Shown here piece after piece: positions 49,993 through 60,198 of a DNA stretch of 64,000 nt. Location: the NCBI GenBank assembly GCA_964564015.1, contig CAZLZR010000007.1, forward strand, positions 1 through 64,000. The letters run 5' to 3'. Below the pieces are notes generated by a model. It did not search any database and had not been told where the DNA came from. It saw only the letters and a list, made by a program, of their open reading frames with translations. A program made the position numbers and the translations under genes. Each line of letters opens with the position of its first letter. The first letter of the stretch is position 1. Origin of the DNA: Acetivibrio sp964564015 (GTDB lineage: Bacteria; Bacillota; Clostridia; Acetivibrionales; Acetivibrionaceae).

Positions 49993-51231
49993 ATGAATGA
50001 GGATCAACTACAGGAATTTTTATTAACTACGAGAGATTACATATATGATAATCTTCCTTTGAGCAAGCTTTCTGATGAAGAGCTTGAACAGGAGATTGAA
50101 AATATTGTTTTGCAGAAAACCAAGGATATATATTTGCCGATTGAACAAAAAATCAGCATTATTGAGAAGCTGTTTAGTTCAATTCGTGGGCTTGGGCTTC
50201 TGGACACCATTATCAGTGATGATACAATTACTGAAGTTATGATAAACGGACCTGACAATATATTCATAGAGAAAGAAGGAAAGCTTAAAAAGCTTGATCA
50301 GAAATTTGAAAGCAGAAGGAAACTTGAAGATATTGTTCAAAGGATTGTGGGGATGGCCGGAAGAGAAGTAAACCAGTCGAACCCAATAGTAGATACAAGG
50401 CTTCAGGATGGCTCTCGTGTTAATGTTGTACTGACACCAATTGCTCTCAATGGTCCGATAGTTACTATAAGGAAGTTTTCAAAAACTCCTATGACAATTG
50501 ATAAGCTAATTAAATATGGATCAATAACTGAGGAAATTGCAGAGAAAATGGAATTGCTTGTAAGAGCAAGGTATAATATATTTATAAGCGGGGGAACAGG
50601 TTCAGGTAAAACCACATTTCTGAATGCTTTATCAAATTTCATTCCAAAGGATGAAAGAATTATAACGATAGAAGACTCAGCTGAGCTCCAGATTACAGGA
50701 GTGGACAATCTTGTATCCTTAGAGACAAGAAATGCGAATTCTTCAGGTAGTGGGCAGATAGGCATTAGGGACTTGATAAAAGCATCACTTAGAATGAGGC
50801 CTGAGAGAATTATTGTAGGAGAAGTTAGAGGTGGTGAAGCGTTAGATATGCTTCAGGCAATGAACACCGGCCATGATGGCTCACTGTCAACAGGGCATGC
50901 GAATTCTACAAGAGATATGCTTTCACGTCTTGAGACAATGGTTTTGAGTGGAGCATCAGGATTACCACTTGAAGCTATAAGGCAGCAAATAGCCTCGGCA
51001 GTCGATATAATTATCCATTTATCGAGGTTAAGGGATAAGAGCAGAAAAACCATGGAGATTACTGAAATTGTAGGATACGAAAATGGCAAAATAGTTTTAA
51101 ATCCTCTTTACGTTTTTGAAGAAGATGAGAAAACTACGCTTGAGAAAGTATCCGGAAAGTTGAACAGAACAGAAAATCCTCTGATAAATGATGACAAATT
51201 AAGACTTTCAGGGGTTTACACTAAGATATAG
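49993..51231 (+). CDS. tadA: CpaF/TadA pilus assembly ATPase
   Basis: A 412-aa secretion ATPase of standard CpaF length. TIEDSAELQI, Walker A SGGTGSGKTTFLNAL (about 198-212), Walker B RPERIIVGEVRGGEALDML and the histidine motif STGHANSTRDML are all intact. It forms the hexamer that drives Flp pilus extrusion. GAGGTAA precedes the ATG. This copy is canonical, in contrast to the divergent one at 3156. Confidence 0.93.
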   Translation: MNEDQLQEFLLTTRDYIYDNLPLSKLSDEELEQEIENIVLQKTKDIYLPIEQKISIIEKLFSSIRGLGLLDTIISDDTITEVMINGPDNIFIEKEGKLKKLDQKFESRRKLEDIVQRIVGMAGREVNQSNPIVDTRLQDGSRVNVVLTPIALNGPIVTIRKFSKTPMTIDKLIKYGSITEEIAEKMELLVRARYNIFISGGTGSGKTTFLNALSNFIPKDERIITIEDSAELQITGVDNLVSLETRNANSSGSGQIGIRDLIKASLRMRPERIIVGEVRGGEALDMLQAMNTGHDGSLSTGHANSTRDMLSRLETMVLSGASGLPLEAIRQQIASAVDIIIHLSRLRDKSRKTMEITEIVGYENGKIVLNPLYVFEEDEKTTLEKVSGKLNRTENPLINDDKLRLSGVYTKI

Positions 51232-51241
51232 GAGAACAAAT

Positions 51242-52081
51242 ATGGCGAAAAATTTATCGTCGGATAATAATACTTCAAAGTTGATACCAATTGATTATTC
51301 GGTATATAAAATGGGTGTAAAGGAAAAGCTTGTTTATTTCCTTATTGCCTTTGCTGTCGGTGCTGCGGTGGGTTATTTGTTCTACGGGGGCATTGGAAAG
51401 GATGCGGATGGCAATCCAACTACTCTCACTTATATCCTTAATATTGTTATACCCTGTGTGGTGGGGAGTATAGCTGGTATATTCTTTTTGCCTATGAGGG
51501 TAAAGCAAATTATTGAAAAAAGAAAACAGAACTTGCATTTGCAGTTTAGAGATATGATTGAAGCTTTGGCAACCAATCTCAATGCAGGTAAAAATGTACC
51601 CGATTCAATGAAGAGTGTTTATGATGATTTAAAAGTTCAATATCAGGAAGGTTCCTTTATTTTAAGAGAGATTGAGATTATACTGTCCAGTATAAACAAT
51701 AATGTTAATCTTGAGGATGTACTCCTTGATTTTGGAAATAGGAGCGGAATAACTGATATTGAGAGCTTTGCAAATGTTTTTAAGACTTGCTATCGTAAGG
51801 GTGGAAATATCAAGGATGTTATTAAGACCACACATCAGATAATAAATGATAAAATTGGAATTGAGATGGAAATAGAGACTATGGTTACTGCAAACAAGAC
51901 AGAGCAGTATATTATGATTGCAATGCCTATTGGACTTATTCTACTTATAAAAATGATGAGCCCTGAGTTTGCTGAGAAGTTTGTTTCACCTACGGGGATT
52001 ATCGCAACAACAATCGCTATTGTTATTTTTGTTATAGCTTATTTTGTCGGCAAAGAAGTACTATCAATAAACAAGGTGTGA
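51242..52081 (+). CDS. tadB: TadB platform protein
   Basis: A 279-aa membrane protein with two N-terminal helices (about 26-46 and 58-82), a T2SSF domain (about 105-215, FRDMIEALATNLNAGKNVPDSM) and C-terminal helices (about 222-270). TadB and TadC form the inner-membrane platform. It lies 10 bases after tadA. Confidence 0.85.
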   Translation: MAKNLSSDNNTSKLIPIDYSVYKMGVKEKLVYFLIAFAVGAAVGYLFYGGIGKDADGNPTTLTYILNIVIPCVVGSIAGIFFLPMRVKQIIEKRKQNLHLQFRDMIEALATNLNAGKNVPDSMKSVYDDLKVQYQEGSFILREIEIILSSINNNVNLEDVLLDFGNRSGITDIESFANVFKTCYRKGGNIKDVIKTTHQIINDKIGIEMEIETMVTANKTEQYIMIAMPIGLILLIKMMSPEFAEKFVSPTGIIATTIAIVIFVIAYFVGKEVLSINKV

Positions 52082-52090
52082 GGTATTATT

Positions 52091-52963
52091 ATGTTTCTTC
52101 CGCTGCAAGTGTATGTTTTACTTGGCTTTGGTACATTTCTTTCCCTGATATGGATGGGAATGCTGCTTGGTTCAAGAAAATACAATGAATTAGTTGTACC
52201 TTTAGATAAAAAGGAGTTTCCTCTAAAAGAACTATACCCATTGGGATGTAGGATTCTGGAGATTATAAAATATGGATACAACAACAAATTTGACAGAAAG
52301 CTAAGACAAGCTGTAACTACCGTGTATGGAGAAAAATATTGTGAGTATTATCTGCGTATTATTATGTCACAAAGGATATCCCTCGCATTGACCTTATTTA
52401 TTATTTCGTTTGCTCTTTATGGTTTGACCCTTGAGATAGGTATTTTATTGATATTTATTATGTTTTCAGGGCTTGCATATTACTATTTTGGGGACAGGGT
52501 ATATAAGAAAGTCCGAAAGAGAGAAGCGGAAATAATGTTTGATTTTCCCGAAATACTTTCAAAACTTGCGTTGCTTACAAATGCTGGTATGGTAATTCGT
52601 GAGGCATGGGAGAATGTATCAGATTCGGGAAATGGTATCCTCTACAAAGAGATGAAAATAGTACGTGATGAAATGAGTAACGGTGTTTCTGAGGTAGACG
52701 CATTTTTCTCTTTTGGTATCCGGTGTTCCGTTCCGGAGATTAAAAAGTTTACATCGACATTGGTTCAGGGAATAACAAAAGGTAATGACGAGTTGGCTTT
52801 ACTTCTTAAGCAACAAAGTAAAGAGGCTTGGGAAACAAAAAAATTCCATGTAAGGTTACAGGGTGAGCAGGCATCCAGCAAGTTGCTTATACCTATTACG
52901 ATGATGTTTATTGGTGTTTTGATTATGATTGTTGTACCGATTTTTACTAATTTAGGTTTGTAA
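52091..52963 (+). CDS. tadC: TadC platform protein
   Basis: A 290-aa membrane protein with an N-terminal helix (about 5-22), a central pair (about 95-135), a T2SSF domain (about 150-255, FDFPEILSKLALLTNAGMVIREAW) and a C-terminal helix (about 265-288). It lies 9 bases after tadB; the two genes are surely coupled. Confidence 0.85.
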   Translation: MFLPLQVYVLLGFGTFLSLIWMGMLLGSRKYNELVVPLDKKEFPLKELYPLGCRILEIIKYGYNNKFDRKLRQAVTTVYGEKYCEYYLRIIMSQRISLALTLFIISFALYGLTLEIGILLIFIMFSGLAYYYFGDRVYKKVRKREAEIMFDFPEILSKLALLTNAGMVIREAWENVSDSGNGILYKEMKIVRDEMSNGVSEVDAFFSFGIRCSVPEIKKFTSTLVQGITKGNDELALLLKQQSKEAWETKKFHVRLQGEQASSKLLIPITMMFIGVLIMIVVPIFTNLGL

Positions 52964-53030
52964 AGTTTGTTATTTAAGCAAATGCTTGAATATAGAAAAT
53001 GCTATATGCAAAAGAAAGGAAGTATTTATT

Positions 53031-53249
53031 ATGTTAAACATGTTATTGGCTTCAAGCAGCTATCTGAAAGCAAAGTATGGAGAATTCATGAAGAGTGAGA
53101 AAGGTGAAGTTAACGTTGTCGCAATAGTTGTCCTGATAGGGGTAGCTGTATGCTTGGCGATAATATTCAAAGATCAGGTAACTAATCTGATTACAGACCT
53201 GTTTGAAGCAATTAGTGGTAATGCAGGAGAAGCTGTAACTCCGGAATAG
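53031..53249 (+). CDS. flp: Flp-type major pilin
   Basis: A 72-aa protein. ATG 53031 has AAAGGAAG 8 bases upstream; the in-frame ATG at 52986 has no site. The segment MKSEKGEVNVVAIVVLIGVAV (split: FMKSEKG then EVNVVAIVVLIG) fits a Flp prepilin with cleavage after the Gly and a Glu next to the hydrophobic helix. It would be cut by the prepilin peptidase at 59276 and assembled by the Tad machine. Confidence 0.82.
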   Translation: MLNMLLASSSYLKAKYGEFMKSEKGEVNVVAIVVLIGVAVCLAIIFKDQVTNLITDLFEAISGNAGEAVTPE

Positions 53250-53317
53250 TAAACATTTTTGCAAATACATAAATTAAGAACTATCTAATAGTTGTGCTAT
53301 TAGAGTGTTGAGGTAAA

Positions 53318-53992
53318 ATGAACAGGTTAAAAAAGCTTTTAAAGGTTGATGATGCAGCAGTTTCCATAGTAGAGGGTGCAATTGTATTTCCTGTCGTCTT
53401 TTTTACAATTGCATTCTTAATATTTTTAGGAAATGCCTTGCATGAAAGAGCAAAAATTGATTCTATTGTATTGATAGCTGCTACAAATGGGGCTCAAGCA
53501 ATTACTGATCCGTTCCATGCAAAGCTTGTCAACGAAGGGGTAAGTTCCGAGGCCGGTGTAATACCACCGGATTTCGGCTACTTTAAAGACTCAAAACCCT
53601 ACAGGTATTTTTTTGGAATAGGCAGTGTTGAGGATGAGATTAAGATATTTGTTGAGGAACAAATAACCAGTGACTCCACAAGATTTTTTAAATCTCAAAT
53701 GGATAATGCCCCGACGGTGAGTGCAAATTATAACAACAAAATCTTGACCGCATCCTTTTCGGTAGAGGTGGAGTTTAGTTATGAACTGCCATTTTCGTGG
53801 GCTTTTATGGAGTTGCCGCCTCTCATTGTGATTAATTCCAAAGCTGAAGTACCTGTTAATGATTCACCTGAGTTTATACGTAATGCTGATATGGTTATGG
53901 ACTATGTAGCGCAGACAGGTCTTCAAAAGAAGATAGAAGATATTATGAAAAAAGTCGGTGACTTTTTCAATGTGTTTGGTAAGAAGTCGTAG
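53318..53992 (+). CDS. TadE-like minor pilin
   Basis: A 224-aa protein with an N-terminal VEGAIVFPVVFFTIAFLIFL helix (about 18-38), the TadE hallmark (small residue, Glu, hydrophobic, Pro). The rest is an outside domain. It follows flp and precedes the TadG-like gene, as in classical loci. Confidence 0.82.
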   Translation: MNRLKKLLKVDDAAVSIVEGAIVFPVVFFTIAFLIFLGNALHERAKIDSIVLIAATNGAQAITDPFHAKLVNEGVSSEAGVIPPDFGYFKDSKPYRYFFGIGSVEDEIKIFVEEQITSDSTRFFKSQMDNAPTVSANYNNKILTASFSVEVEFSYELPFSWAFMELPPLIVINSKAEVPVNDSPEFIRNADMVMDYVAQTGLQKKIEDIMKKVGDFFNVFGKKS

Positions 53993-54014
53993 TATTTTTT
54001 AGTTGGGGGTTGCT

Positions 54015-57000
54015 ATGAAGTTTTTTGCAAAAACAAAGGGTGCGATTTCTATTTTTCTTGTAATTATTCTCGTACCCATGCTTACAGTTGCAAGTATTAT
54101 GGTTGATTCAAGCAGGATAAAGCTGGGTAAAGCTATGGCTGAGTCAGCAGGTGATCTGACCTTGAATACTGCTTTAACGAATTATGACACTATACTGAAG
54201 GAAGTATATGGTCTTTTTGCCATGTCACAAAATGAGGAAGACCTCACTGCAAATCTTGAGGCATATTTCAAAAAATCTATAATGGCAAGTAATCTTCCTG
54301 AGGATGTTGCCGAGGGCTATACACAAAATATCATGAATTCTTTGAAATCAAGATTTTTTGGTGATGACCCCGAAGCAGATTACAGTGACTTTATGAAAAT
54401 AGATTTTTCTAACTTTAAAGCGGAGAAGATACCCAACAGTCAGCTCAGCAACCCATCCGTTATGAAAAGAGAAATAGTGGAGTTCATGAAATATCGTGCC
54501 CCCATCAGTATGGGAATGGGATTTCTCCAGGCGATAAAGAGCTTTAAGGATATTGAAAAGAAGAACAATGTTGTAGACAAGAAAACAAAGTACTATGATC
54601 AGCAATCTACAGTAATGGAAAAGTGCAAAGATCTGTATAATAAAATAGAAAAGTATTTAAAGATAAGACAAAACGAATCTGATGTGGATGTGGGAATTAC
54701 AAATAGTTTTTTAGAAAAACTACATGATTTATTGAATAACTCAGATTCTCAATATAAAGTTTATAATGAAAAATTGGTAAGAAACTTGTTTGATGATTCG
54801 TTGTCAGTTCAACCGCCCAAGCACATTATTTCAGGCAGCGACGGTACATATTCGGTAGTAAGGGTAATTGACGGTGGTAGTGCAGATACAACCCCAGGAT
54901 TATTTGATACTGAAGTAAGTTTAAGAAGTACTTTTAACAATCGTATAAGGGAATTGAACACTAAAAGCCAGTTGATAAATGAAATGCATACAAACAGCGT
55001 AGATAGTCTTTATGCTATCCAGCTTGTCAGACAGTATAACAATATGAGGTTTGGTGAGCAAATAAATGATATTAATCAGTCTTTCTGCAAGTTAAGAAAT
55101 ATTATACTCGATAATGATCCGGAGGCTGATATAGAGTCAACACCTGAATATGAAGACTACGTTGAGGTAATGGACAAAGCTGTAGCTATATATAATAAAG
55201 TTGACAGAGCATATGATACTATCAGTTATAATTTTAGTGCGGAAGCCAACCTGTTGAGTAACGATTTGAATGTCTTTGCAACAAGGATTTTTCAAGACCG
55301 TGCTGCTCTTAATGAGGCAATAACTACACTTGCAGATGCAATAGAGGGCGCTCAGGCTGTTATTGATGCAATAAATGAGCTTGAAAGCAAAAAGGCTGAT
55401 TGGGGTACGGCTCTTGAAAGCAGTCCTGAAGGTGATGAATTTACAACCAGTACCCAAGCTGAATATGACAATATTTCCGAGCTCTTCAAGGTAGAAGAGG
55501 TTCAGGCACTTAAGGATAGGTTGTCACAAATTAAGAGTGTAATTGATGAGGTTTATCCTCATATTGATAACTATAAATACGGAAGTAAAAAACTGTATGA
55601 TATAAAAAATCTTAATAACATGAGAAGTGCGGTGAGTGTTAAGACTTCAGCGTCTTATCCCGGGAAAACCATTTCCGAGCCGCCCATTATTAAAACAGAT
55701 TTGGATGGTTTTCATGTTGATATTTTTAATTCAAATTACTTTGTTGGTGCTTTTAACGGTAGGGATAGGGAAAATATCAATTTCAGAGATGAGCCACCGG
55801 AGTTTTTCAAGTATTTGCATGCCAATTTTGCAAATTCCACGGAAGACGAAGGTAAGAAGGATGAATTAATCAACAATACTAATGATATGGCAGCAGATGC
55901 ATCTGCAGAAGTTGCAGATGCGACTTCAGGTAATTCGTCTGTTTCCTTTGTTTTCGATAAGGTGGCACTGAATTTGCCTTCAGGGGATGCCGGTGCGCTG
56001 GTTCCTGAATCGGCAAATGCCAGTATAGGCAGTAACGATTCGGATAGTTTGGAAGATGATGCCGGCAAAGAGGCTTTATCCAATAACAGCAGTTTTATTA
56101 CGGAACTCTTTTCAGGCTTTGGAGATATTATAAGCGATTTTGGCATAAGTATGAGAGACAATCTATATGTTACCGAGTATGGCCTTAAGATGTTTTCTCA
56201 TGATACCTTTGAAAATGAAATCAGGTATAATATGGCGGAGGCAGCACAAAAGACAGATTTAGGACAGATGATGTCGTTAAATGCAGCTGAATTGACTGAG
56301 GAGCAAAAAGAGAAAGCGATAACAATGACTACCGTACCCATAAGCGCAGAAAACAATGCTGCATATGGTGCAGAAGTTGAATATATTATCTTTGGTAAGC
56401 AAAATGCAAAGGATAATGTGACTATTGCATATACTTCCATATTCGGAATACGTTTTGTGTTGAATTCTATATACGCTTTTACAGATTCGGAAATCAGAAC
56501 TACAACATTGACTATTGCAACACCTATTTCGGCAGCAACACTAGGAGTAATTCCTGTGCCGTTGATACAGGCCGTCCTTCAGATTGCAATTGCTTTGGCC
56601 GAAACTACTTATGATTTGTTATGTTTAAGTGAGGGTATGCCGGTTCCGATATATAAGAATAAAAAATCCTGGGTAATGAGCCCATCTGGGCTTACGGATA
56701 AAATGGCAGGAGTAGCTGCCGGATTAGCAAAGAATGTAGTGGATGAAAGTGCGGTTTATTTGCAGGAAGTTTTGGATAAAACCGATCAGGAGCTTACTGA
56801 ACTTGGAGAAGAGGGCTTAAGAAAGTTAGATGAAAGTTTGGAACGTGCATTTACTTCAATATTGGATAATGCCGTAGGTGGAGTTGTAATCCAAGCTACC
56901 GAAGCATGCAGACAAGCTGTTGAAAAAGCAAATGCAGCAGGTCAAGACGCAATGAGCAAGGTAGATGAAGTTAAGGCAAGCCTAGATGCAAGTCTTAGTA

Positions 57001-57680
57001 ATTATATTGCAGAGGAACCCAATCCTGAATTAAAAGATGCAAAAGAGAAAGCAAAGAATATTATTCTAAATGGAGGAACAGATTATGTAAAGAGTATCAT
57101 AGAGACAATGCAGAACAAAGCAAATGCTTCTCTTGAAGAGGTACAGGCAAAGTTGCAGAGATTGACCAATAGTATATCAGTTAGTATATCTACGACTATA
57201 ACAAATAATATTAATAGTATGTTCAACAAATACAAAGAAGAAGCAATTAACAGTATTAAAGATTCTATTAGCAGTGGACAGACTGCACTAAAGAAAAGCA
57301 TAGATGAGGCTTTTGGTAAATTTGGAGGTTCAGGTGGTGGAACTGGTGCACCTGGAGCAGGAAGTGCTGCGTCATCGATATTCAGCTTTAAATATAGCGA
57401 CTATTTGAAATTGTTCTTATTTATCGGTTGTTTTGCTAATGGTGACGGAGTTGTAAAAAGAATGGCAGATGTGGTTCAGGTAAATGTTGCACAGAAGTTG
57501 GAACATCCGGTTGGAGATGGCTTCCTTATGTCAGAAGCATACACCTATGCCAGAATTAGTGCAGATATTGAGGTCAAGCCATTGTTGATTACAATTCCTT
57601 TGATTGCTGAAACTATAAAAAACGATCAAACTGATACCAGTTGGTATAAATTCAAGTACAGTGGAATAAGAAGTTATTAA
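54015..57680 (+). CDS. Very large TadG-like pilus-associated protein
   Basis: A 1221-aa protein. ATG 54015 is preferred over TTG 54003, which lies in the RBS TTGGGGGT. An N-terminal helix (about 4-28, GAISIFLVIILVPMLTVASIMVD) matches TadG/DUF5702-type proteins, which are usually much shorter. A long helical body follows, then a Ser/Asp-rich linker (about 630-690), a hydrophobic region (about 830-870) and a coiled-coil stretch (about 930-1110). The C-terminus is VKPLLITIPLIAET. It may be a tip or adhesin-like component. Size is the notable feature. Confidence 0.7.
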   Translation: MKFFAKTKGAISIFLVIILVPMLTVASIMVDSSRIKLGKAMAESAGDLTLNTALTNYDTILKEVYGLFAMSQNEEDLTANLEAYFKKSIMASNLPEDVAEGYTQNIMNSLKSRFFGDDPEADYSDFMKIDFSNFKAEKIPNSQLSNPSVMKREIVEFMKYRAPISMGMGFLQAIKSFKDIEKKNNVVDKKTKYYDQQSTVMEKCKDLYNKIEKYLKIRQNESDVDVGITNSFLEKLHDLLNNSDSQYKVYNEKLVRNLFDDSLSVQPPKHIISGSDGTYSVVRVIDGGSADTTPGLFDTEVSLRSTFNNRIRELNTKSQLINEMHTNSVDSLYAIQLVRQYNNMRFGEQINDINQSFCKLRNIILDNDPEADIESTPEYEDYVEVMDKAVAIYNKVDRAYDTISYNFSAEANLLSNDLNVFATRIFQDRAALNEAITTLADAIEGAQAVIDAINELESKKADWGTALESSPEGDEFTTSTQAEYDNISELFKVEEVQALKDRLSQIKSVIDEVYPHIDNYKYGSKKLYDIKNLNNMRSAVSVKTSASYPGKTISEPPIIKTDLDGFHVDIFNSNYFVGAFNGRDRENINFRDEPPEFFKYLHANFANSTEDEGKKDELINNTNDMAADASAEVADATSGNSSVSFVFDKVALNLPSGDAGALVPESANASIGSNDSDSLEDDAGKEALSNNSSFITELFSGFGDIISDFGISMRDNLYVTEYGLKMFSHDTFENEIRYNMAEAAQKTDLGQMMSLNAAELTEEQKEKAITMTTVPISAENNAAYGAEVEYIIFGKQNAKDNVTIAYTSIFGIRFVLNSIYAFTDSEIRTTTLTIATPISAATLGVIPVPLIQAVLQIAIALAETTYDLLCLSEGMPVPIYKNKKSWVMSPSGLTDKMAGVAAGLAKNVVDESAVYLQEVLDKTDQELTELGEEGLRKLDESLERAFTSILDNAVGGVVIQATEACRQAVEKANAAGQDAMSKVDEVKASLDASLSNYIAEEPNPELKDAKEKAKNIILNGGTDYVKSIIETMQNKANASLEEVQAKLQRLTNSISVSISTTITNNINSMFNKYKEEAINSIKDSISSGQTALKKSIDEAFGKFGGSGGGTGAPGAGSAASSIFSFKYSDYLKLFLFIGCFANGDGVVKRMADVVQVNVAQKLEHPVGDGFLMSEAYTYARISADIEVKPLLITIPLIAETIKNDQTDTSWYKFKYSGIRSY

Positions 57681-57712
57681 TTCAAAATTTCTATAATAAA
57701 GGGAGAGACATT

Positions 57713-58405
57713 ATGAAAAAGAGTATAAGTATAGTAATATTACTAAGTTTGGTTATATCTCTAACTGCATGCGGTGGAAACAAAAATGAAACAGTCAACA
57801 CAGAAGCAACTAAAAAACCTGCAGCAACTCAGAAGGCGCAAGAGAAGGAAACTGAGAAAGAAAATACAACAAATCAGGTTGATGATCCCGACTTGGCATA
57901 TTTATCGAGAAAATATAATGATCCTGATTATAATACTGATATAAATGGGCCGAACATTCGTAGTTTTTTTGAGTCATCATCACAGGTTTGGACTAAAGAT
58001 AGTTGTTACTTTGTTATTTTTGGTATGTATAAGGACTATTGGAAAGAGTTTGTTAACAGAGATGCAATAAAAACTGTTGAAGATATTGTTCCAAACTTGA
58101 AACAACAGATAATACTTTCAAGTCATGCTGAATCTTATACTTCAATAGATGATGTTGTTGTAACTTCTCAGAAGAGAGTAACAATAAACGGAATTGAAAC
58201 AAACAGGTTTGAGGGTTATTTTGATTGTGAATCAGATGATGGAACAGTCAAAAACAGGTATATTGTAGGATATACGTTTTTCTACAATGATGCACCGGTG
58301 TACTTGCTTGGGTCTGTAAGTGACAACAAACAGAGACAGGAATATATAGACGAAGTGACGAAGACAGTCGATGATATGATAAAGACCTTCAGAGAGGGCA
58401 AATAA
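57713..58405 (+). CDS. Lipoprotein of the Tad operon
   Basis: A 230-aa protein with a clear lipobox LTAC (Cys about residue 20), a charged Lys/Glu/Thr linker (about 25-60) and a folded domain (about 65-230). Pilus operons often include such lipoproteins (TadD-like or others), but this one is not recognised. AGGGAGAG precedes the ATG. Confidence 0.7.
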   Translation: MKKSISIVILLSLVISLTACGGNKNETVNTEATKKPAATQKAQEKETEKENTTNQVDDPDLAYLSRKYNDPDYNTDINGPNIRSFFESSSQVWTKDSCYFVIFGMYKDYWKEFVNRDAIKTVEDIVPNLKQQIILSSHAESYTSIDDVVVTSQKRVTINGIETNRFEGYFDCESDDGTVKNRYIVGYTFFYNDAPVYLLGSVSDNKQRQEYIDEVTKTVDDMIKTFREGK

Positions 58406-58434
58406 AATCCTGACTGTATGAAAAGAGGTAAAAA

Positions 58435-59217
58435 ATGAAGCTGGAAAACCAAAGAGGATCGATAACTGTAGAAGCAACAATATCTTTGACTGTGTTTATG
58501 TTTCTAATAATCACGATACTTTCGTTGATTAATGTTTGCCGTGCGCAGGCTAAGATTGCGATTGCTATTGATTCCACTGCAAAGGAAATATCCCAATACA
58601 GTTATTTCTATGGGCTTACCGGCCTGCACGAGAGGCATAGGGCATTGGCAGGTTTTGCGGATGAAACTGCCGATAATATCAATAATATTGTGTCTAGTAC
58701 CAATGATTTATACAACTCCATTCAGAGTATTGCAGAAACTGGCATGAGCACTGACATAAATGATACTGACAGTGTTCTTGCCAGTTGGGAAGCGATAAAG
58801 GAAGAAGCACTAAATGGTGAGAGCAGCGTAGCAAATTTGGAACAAATGGTAGGAGACATATGCAGTGATCCTAAAAATATGATTCTTGGAATTGGAGCCA
58901 TATTTGCTACGGAAGGAATTAATGAAATTACATCAAGGTATATTGCAGCCCCTATAGCAAAGGTGTTATGTAAAAAGCATTTTACTGATGCACAGTTTGA
59001 TGATCCTGACGCATATTTAAAATCTCTTGGAGTGGTTGATGGACTGGATGGCATAGACTTTACAAATTCAAAACTATTCCCGGATGGCGAAAATACCATT
59101 GAAATTGTCGCTGTGTACAAAGTAAAAGTAATTCAGTTATTTCCGATTGAAAACGAATTTGTTTTTTATCAGACGGCAGAAACAAAAGGTTGGTTACTCG
59201 GAGAAGACAGTGAATAA
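58435..59217 (+). CDS. TadE/TadG-like minor pilin
   Basis: A 260-aa protein starting NQRGSITVEATISLTVFMFL, a TadE-type N-terminus (TM about 13-36) with a Glu in the helix. The outside domain is rich in Ile, Asp and Asn. Likely a second pseudopilin of the classical Tad operon. AAGAGG precedes the ATG. Confidence 0.75.
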   Translation: MKLENQRGSITVEATISLTVFMFLIITILSLINVCRAQAKIAIAIDSTAKEISQYSYFYGLTGLHERHRALAGFADETADNINNIVSSTNDLYNSIQSIAETGMSTDINDTDSVLASWEAIKEEALNGESSVANLEQMVGDICSDPKNMILGIGAIFATEGINEITSRYIAAPIAKVLCKKHFTDAQFDDPDAYLKSLGVVDGLDGIDFTNSKLFPDGENTIEIVAVYKVKVIQLFPIENEFVFYQTAETKGWLLGEDSE

Positions 59218-59275
59218 TATAAATTGTTTTCGATTACGAAAAGATATTAACCAATTTACTTAAGGAGAAATATAA

Positions 59276-59944
59276 ATGTGGGCAGCAATCGCAGTACCTA
59301 TGACCATAATATTGATAGCTTTGGCAAACTGTTATTTACAAAAGGATAGCATTTTCAGCCGACAGACGCTAAAGGACAGGATAGCGGCTTTTATTCCTGC
59401 AAAACCTTTATATATTGCATTTTTAGCTATTGTTTTCATAATGGGTATAACATCCTTTGGTGCACAATATCACTTTTTTTCAAGCTATGTAAAGGCTGCA
59501 AAACTGACAACTCTGTTGATGCTGCTTGCACCTGCTGCCTACATAGATTTTAAAAGCAAGAAAATACCCAATGAACTTATACTGTTTGGTTTGTGTACAA
59601 GAGTTGTGTTCTATGTTATTGAGATGTTTACAAATAACAGAACAATACTGAATATCTTTGCTTCAGATATAAAGGGCGTTCTTTTAGGCGGTGGAGTATT
59701 TCTTCTGGCCGCGTTAATTGTAAGAAACAGCATTGGTATGGGAGATGTAAAGATGTATGCCTTAATAGGATTGTTTTGTGGCTATACAGGTACACTTGCA
59801 TCAATGTTGTTCAGCTTGTTTGTTTGCTTTATAGCGTCGGTAGGATTGCTTATTTTAAGGAAAAAGGGCAGAAAAGACACTTTACCTCTTGCACCCTTCG
59901 TATTTATAGGAACTTATCTGGTTATAGTTCTTGGTAGCTATTAA
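59276..59944 (+). CDS. tadV: Type IV prepilin peptidase (A24, TadV/CpaA)
   Basis: A 222-aa polytopic protease. The two catalytic aspartates are visible in YIDFKSKKIPNEL (about residue 97) and GMGDVKMYALIG (about 157). It cleaves and perhaps methylates Flp prepilins at the cytoplasmic face. It is the only such peptidase in the window, so it may serve both Tad clusters. AAGGAG precedes the ATG. Confidence 0.9.
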   Translation: MWAAIAVPMTIILIALANCYLQKDSIFSRQTLKDRIAAFIPAKPLYIAFLAIVFIMGITSFGAQYHFFSSYVKAAKLTTLLMLLAPAAYIDFKSKKIPNELILFGLCTRVVFYVIEMFTNNRTILNIFASDIKGVLLGGGVFLLAALIVRNSIGMGDVKMYALIGLFCGYTGTLASMLFSLFVCFIASVGLLILRKKGRKDTLPLAPFVFIGTYLVIVLGSY

Positions 59945-59955
59945 CCAAGTGTTTC

Positions 59956-59991
59956 TGAACATAATTCATTTCTAGAAATGAATTATGTTCA
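59956..59991. repeat. 36-bp perfect palindrome after the Tad operon
   Basis: 18 bases (TGAACATAATTCATTTCT) are followed directly by their exact reverse complement. RNA from it would form a long hairpin on either strand, but no T-run follows on either side. It may mark the 3' end of the operon transcript, or bind a dimeric protein. Confidence 0.85.
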
Positions 59992-60198
59992 AAATGCACA
60001 TCCTATGATTTTTGTTAATCAGCACTAGTATATATTTGACTTAACACAAGGATTTGATAAGCTGATTTAAGGAATATGAGAAGCACCGGACAAAAAGTCC
60101 TGTATGATCAATGATGAACCAGGTTTTCTTTTCCCCTTAGAATCTAAGCAATAATTTGGGGATTTTGTAAAATAAACATATTTAATGAGGTGTTCTGG

